Below are positions 5,301 to 6,459 of a stretch of 6,459 nucleotides of DNA, piece by piece (the stretch's first letter is position 1; each line of letters starts with the position of its first letter). Below the pieces are notes generated by a model. That model did no database searches. It was given only the letters and a program-made list of their open reading frames with translations, and had not been told where the DNA came from. A program made the position numbers and the translations under genes. Origin of the DNA: Bryobacterales bacterium (GTDB lineage Bacteria > Acidobacteriota > Terriglobia > Bryobacterales > Bryobacteraceae); NCBI GenBank assembly GCA_003139735.1, contig PLGA01000100.1, positions 1,470-7,928 of the forward strand, written 5' to 3'.

Positions 5301-5587
5301 AGCCCATGGCGTGAGCCGTGGGAGGACAGCGAAATCGATCAAGCCCCCGATAGGGGGCGAAAGAACGTTCCCTTGGCCCCAAGCTCCGCAGGAGCGAAAG
5401 AACGTAGCCCATGGCGTGAGCCGTGGGAGGACAGCGAAATCACGTCAGGCGGGTGTACGCCGGAAAAGTGAAGTCCAGGGCCGCCTTAGCCCCAAGCTCC
5501 GCAGGAGCGAAAGAACGTAGCCCACGGCGTGAGCCGTGGGAGGACAGCGAAATCGATCAAGCCCCCGATAGGGGGCGAAAGAACGTT
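5301..5587 (+). repeat. Array of short hairpin repeats, order A-B-C-A-x-C-A-B
   Basis: Three unit types alternate. A-type (36 bp) at 5301-5336, 5406-5441 and 5519-5554: stem CCCAYGGC, loop GTGA, stem GCCGTGGG, tail AGGACAGCGAAATC; the first two copies have T (wobble) and the third has C (Watson-Crick) at the same stem position. B-type (33 bp) at 5337-5369 and 5555-5587: stem GCCCCC, loop GATA, stem GGGGGC, then GAAAGAACGTT. C-type (29 bp) at 5377-5405 and 5490-5518: stem GCTCC, loop GCA, stem GGAGC, then GAAAGAACGT. B and C share the frame CAAG-stem-CGAAAGAACGT but differ in paired bases and length. Repeats of the same type are identical or nearly so. Frames stay open through the array because the units lack stops, but the translations (AHGVSRGRTAKS...) are by-products. 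The array lies between the divergent kinase and parDE genes. Spacers are not equal-length unique sequences, so this is not CRISPR. Confidence 0.9.
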
Positions 5588-5692
5588 GTTCGCCGGCAAA
5601 CGCGGTGAAGGAGAGCAGTTTGTATTATCAGCGGAGGACGTGAATGCGTTCAAGCGCTGGAAGCGGACCGTTCAGCGGCCCCGCTCGATGCT
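5588..5692. other. Non-repeat segment between the hairpin array and the parDE promoter
   Basis: These 105 bases contain no hairpin units and no confident gene. One plus-strand frame stays open from within the array to a stop at 5721-5723 and reads EQFVLSAEDVNAFKRWKRT before continuing into the promoter. It has no credible start and could be the tail of a lost gene or chance. Nothing else is recognised here. Confidence 0.25.
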
Positions 5693-5693
5693 A

Positions 5694-5708
5694 AAGATTG
5701 ACAATCTT
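5694..5708. promoter_or_regulatory. Palindrome over the parDE -35 box, possible ParD operator
   Basis: AAGATT-GAC-AATCTT is a perfect 6-bp inverted repeat with a 3-base centre. It contains the TTGACA of the predicted promoter. Ribbon-helix-helix antitoxins such as ParD commonly repress their own operon through short palindromes, so this is a plausible site; binding itself is inferred. Confidence 0.5.
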
Positions 5709-5726
5709 GGCTATTCCGGCTAGGGT
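5698..5726 (+). promoter_or_regulatory. Predicted promoter of parDE
   Basis: A perfect -35 hexamer TTGACA (5698-5703) is followed, after a 17-base spacer, by TAGGGT (5721-5726), a weak -10 with 3 of 6 matches including the first two positions and the last. Transcription would start near 5733, giving a very short leader before the parD ribosome binding site. Confidence 0.5.
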
Positions 5727-5732
5727 GTAAAC

Positions 5733-5738
5733 AAGGAG
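5733..5738 (+). promoter_or_regulatory. Ribosome binding site of parD
   Basis: AAGGAG lies 7 bases before the ATG at 5746, an ideal spacing. This is the strongest Shine-Dalgarno sequence in the window and fixes the parD start. If transcription starts near 5733 it lies at the very 5' end of the message. Confidence 0.8.
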
Positions 5739-5745
5739 TACTTCC

Positions 5746-6012
5746 ATGAACGTTTCTCTCACTCCCGAGCTCGAAAGGTTCGTCAGCGGCAAGGTGGAGT
5801 CGGGCCGCTACAACTCGGCGAGTGAAGTCGTCCGAGAAGCTCTCAGGCTCTTGGAAGAACACGATTCGGCGCGCGCCGCCCAACTGGCGGAATTCAATGG
5901 GGAACTGGGCCGCCGCCTCGCCGCTCTCGACCGCGGCGAAATCGTCGACCCGGCTGAGGCGCGAGCCCGGTTGCGGCGCAAATCCGACCAGCGGCGGAAG
6001 CGTAGCGCGTGA
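5746..6012 (+). CDS. parD: ParD-type antitoxin (ribbon-helix-helix)
   Basis: An 88-residue CopG/ParD-family antitoxin. Residues 1-42 form the ribbon-helix-helix DNA-binding domain: strand MNVSLT, helix PELERFVSGKVESGRY, then NSASEVVREALRLLEEH. This matches ParD closely (SLTPEL..FV...V.SGRY.SASEVVREALRLLE). Residues about 43-88 are a polar, arginine-rich tail (LAALDRGEIVDPAEARARL...) that typically wraps the toxin. It is expected to neutralise ParE and repress the operon. Its stop codon overlaps the parE start (GTGA), ensuring coupled translation. Confidence 0.95.
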   Translation: MNVSLTPELERFVSGKVESGRYNSASEVVREALRLLEEHDSARAAQLAEFNGELGRRLAALDRGEIVDPAEARARLRRKSDQRRKRSA

Positions 6013-6317
6013 GCGAATACATTCTCGCCAAGGATGCGGAACTCGATCTCGGCGACATTTGGGAATATATCGCGGCGGACAGCATTGACGCGGCCGACCG
6101 GTGGATCGCAAGCTTGTTCGATGCGTTTGAAAGCCTCGGACAAACGCCCGGAATGGGGCACAAGCGCGAGGACCTCACCCCATATTCGGTTCTGTTCTGG
6201 CCGGTTGGCGCGTACCTGATCATTTACCGCGCCGTCCGCCGTCCCATCGAGATCGTGGCCGTGACGCAAGGTTCCCGCGATATCCCGGCATTTCTGCGGC
6301 GCCGAATGGGCAATTAG
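6009..6317 (+). CDS. parE: ParE-type toxin (RelE/ParE superfamily)
   Basis: A 102-residue toxin of the RelE/ParE superfamily. Motifs fit the ParE branch: AELDLGDIWEYIAADSIDAA with the AADRW helix, then GQTPGMGHKREDL, the core strands FWPVGAYLIIYRA and IEIVAVTQGSRDIPAFL. ParE proteins poison DNA gyrase, while RelE relatives cleave mRNA; the pairing with ParD favours the former, but this is inferred from family. The GTG at 6009 overlaps the parD stop by 4 bases and begins the conserved SEYILAKDAELDL. The gene appears intact and ends 22 bases before a convergent partial gene. Confidence 0.94.
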   Translation: MSEYILAKDAELDLGDIWEYIAADSIDAADRWIASLFDAFESLGQTPGMGHKREDLTPYSVLFWPVGAYLIIYRAVRRPIEIVAVTQGSRDIPAFLRRRMGN

Positions 6318-6339
6318 CCCCAGACGATTTTGTCCCCCC

Positions 6340-6459
6340 TCACTCCTCGTCCTGTTGCGCCGATAACCGCGTGACCACTGACAAATCCTCCAAAGTTGTT
6401 ACGTCGCCCGTGACGCCGTGCGCGGTCACGATTTCCCGCAGCAGCCGGCGCATGATCTT
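6340..6459 (-). CDS. C-terminal end of an unrecognised protein
   Basis: A minus-strand frame enters from the right edge and ends with TGA at 6340-6342, giving 39 residues (start KIMRRLLREIVTAHGVTGDV, end RLSAQQDEE). Codon choice resembles the neighbouring genes and the position, convergent with parE and 22 bases away, is what a real gene end would show. I do not recognise the family. A tiny gene starting at the internal ATG at 6453 is possible but less likely. No terminator hairpin is visible between it and parE. Confidence 0.4.
   Translation of the reverse strand, partial: KIMRRLLREIVTAHGVTGDVTTLEDLSVVTRLSAQQDEE

Noticed and set aside
4342..5520. Long plus-strand open frame (392 codons) opposite the histidine kinase
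   Set aside because: It lies antisense to a kinase with every expected motif, its translation shows no domain, and its end is a read-through of the hairpin repeats. It is a by-product of high GC.
5301..5587. CRISPR array
   Set aside because: There is no constant repeat with equal-length unique spacers; units of different type abut each other and each is a hairpin. No cas genes are visible.
5301..5608. Small proteins read through the repeat array (AHGVSRGRTAKS-type peptides)
   Set aside because: The same peptide arises wherever the A unit occurs and depends on nucleotide repeats, not on protein selection; no start sites with ribosome binding sequences support them.
6318..6339. Bidirectional terminator between parE and the convergent partial gene
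   Set aside because: The 22-base gap has a T-run and a C-run but no usable stem, as the flanking C-rich stretches cannot pair with each other.

Overview
The window is GC-rich bacterial DNA carrying six complete genes on the minus strand, an oppositely oriented toxin-antitoxin pair on the plus strand, and a partial gene at each end. Gene density is high, but one 528-bp gap is packed with short hairpin repeats. The style (high GC, PhoB-type two-component pair, large mixed-domain signalling proteins, several toxin-antitoxin modules, palindromic repeats of the CCCAYGGC-GTGA-GCCGTGGG type) suggests an environmental Acidobacteriota, perhaps the Bryobacterales/Solibacter group. That assignment is recall and inference, not something the sequence proves.

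Layout, left to right. Positions 1-272 (-) are the N-terminal 90 codons of a NuoM-like complex I subunit, running off the left edge. Positions 368-2026 (-) encode a 552-residue protein joining a GAF domain, a class III nucleotide cyclase domain and a C-terminal TIR domain. Upstream of it on the same strand lie a short-chain dehydrogenase (2048-2839), a HicB-type antitoxin with a C-terminal helix-turn-helix (2845-3270) and a HicA-type toxin (3290-3472). The four genes are separated by only 21, 5 and 19 bases and read as one unit, hicA-hicB-SDR-GAF/cyclase/TIR. A promoter in front of hicA (TTGACC-17-TATCCT) is overlaid by two near-identical palindromic 16-mers exactly 20 bp apart, which look like HicB operators. 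The predicted transcription start falls on a GTG that begins a HicA of normal length, so the message is probably leaderless.

Next is a two-component system: a membrane histidine kinase with almost no extracytoplasmic loop (4324-5217, -) and an OmpR/PhoB-type response regulator (3590-4327, -), overlapping by ATGA. The divergent gap 5218-5745 holds an array of hairpin units (A-B-C-A-x-C-A-B) with compensatory stem changes. Then comes a parDE module on the plus strand (5746-6012 and 6009-6317), with its own promoter, a palindrome over the -35 box and a strong ribosome binding site. The last 120 bases are the C-terminal end of an unrecognised minus-strand gene.

The best candidate for something new is the GAF-cyclase-TIR protein. 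It puts a cyclic-nucleotide synthase module and a TIR module with the catalytic-type glutamate on one chain, beside and possibly under the control of a HicAB module. This recalls Pycsar, where cyclase and TIR effector are separate proteins, but here there is no separate cyclic-nucleotide-binding domain and one transition-state arginine of the cyclase is replaced by alanine. A defence or stress-suicide role is a hypothesis only.
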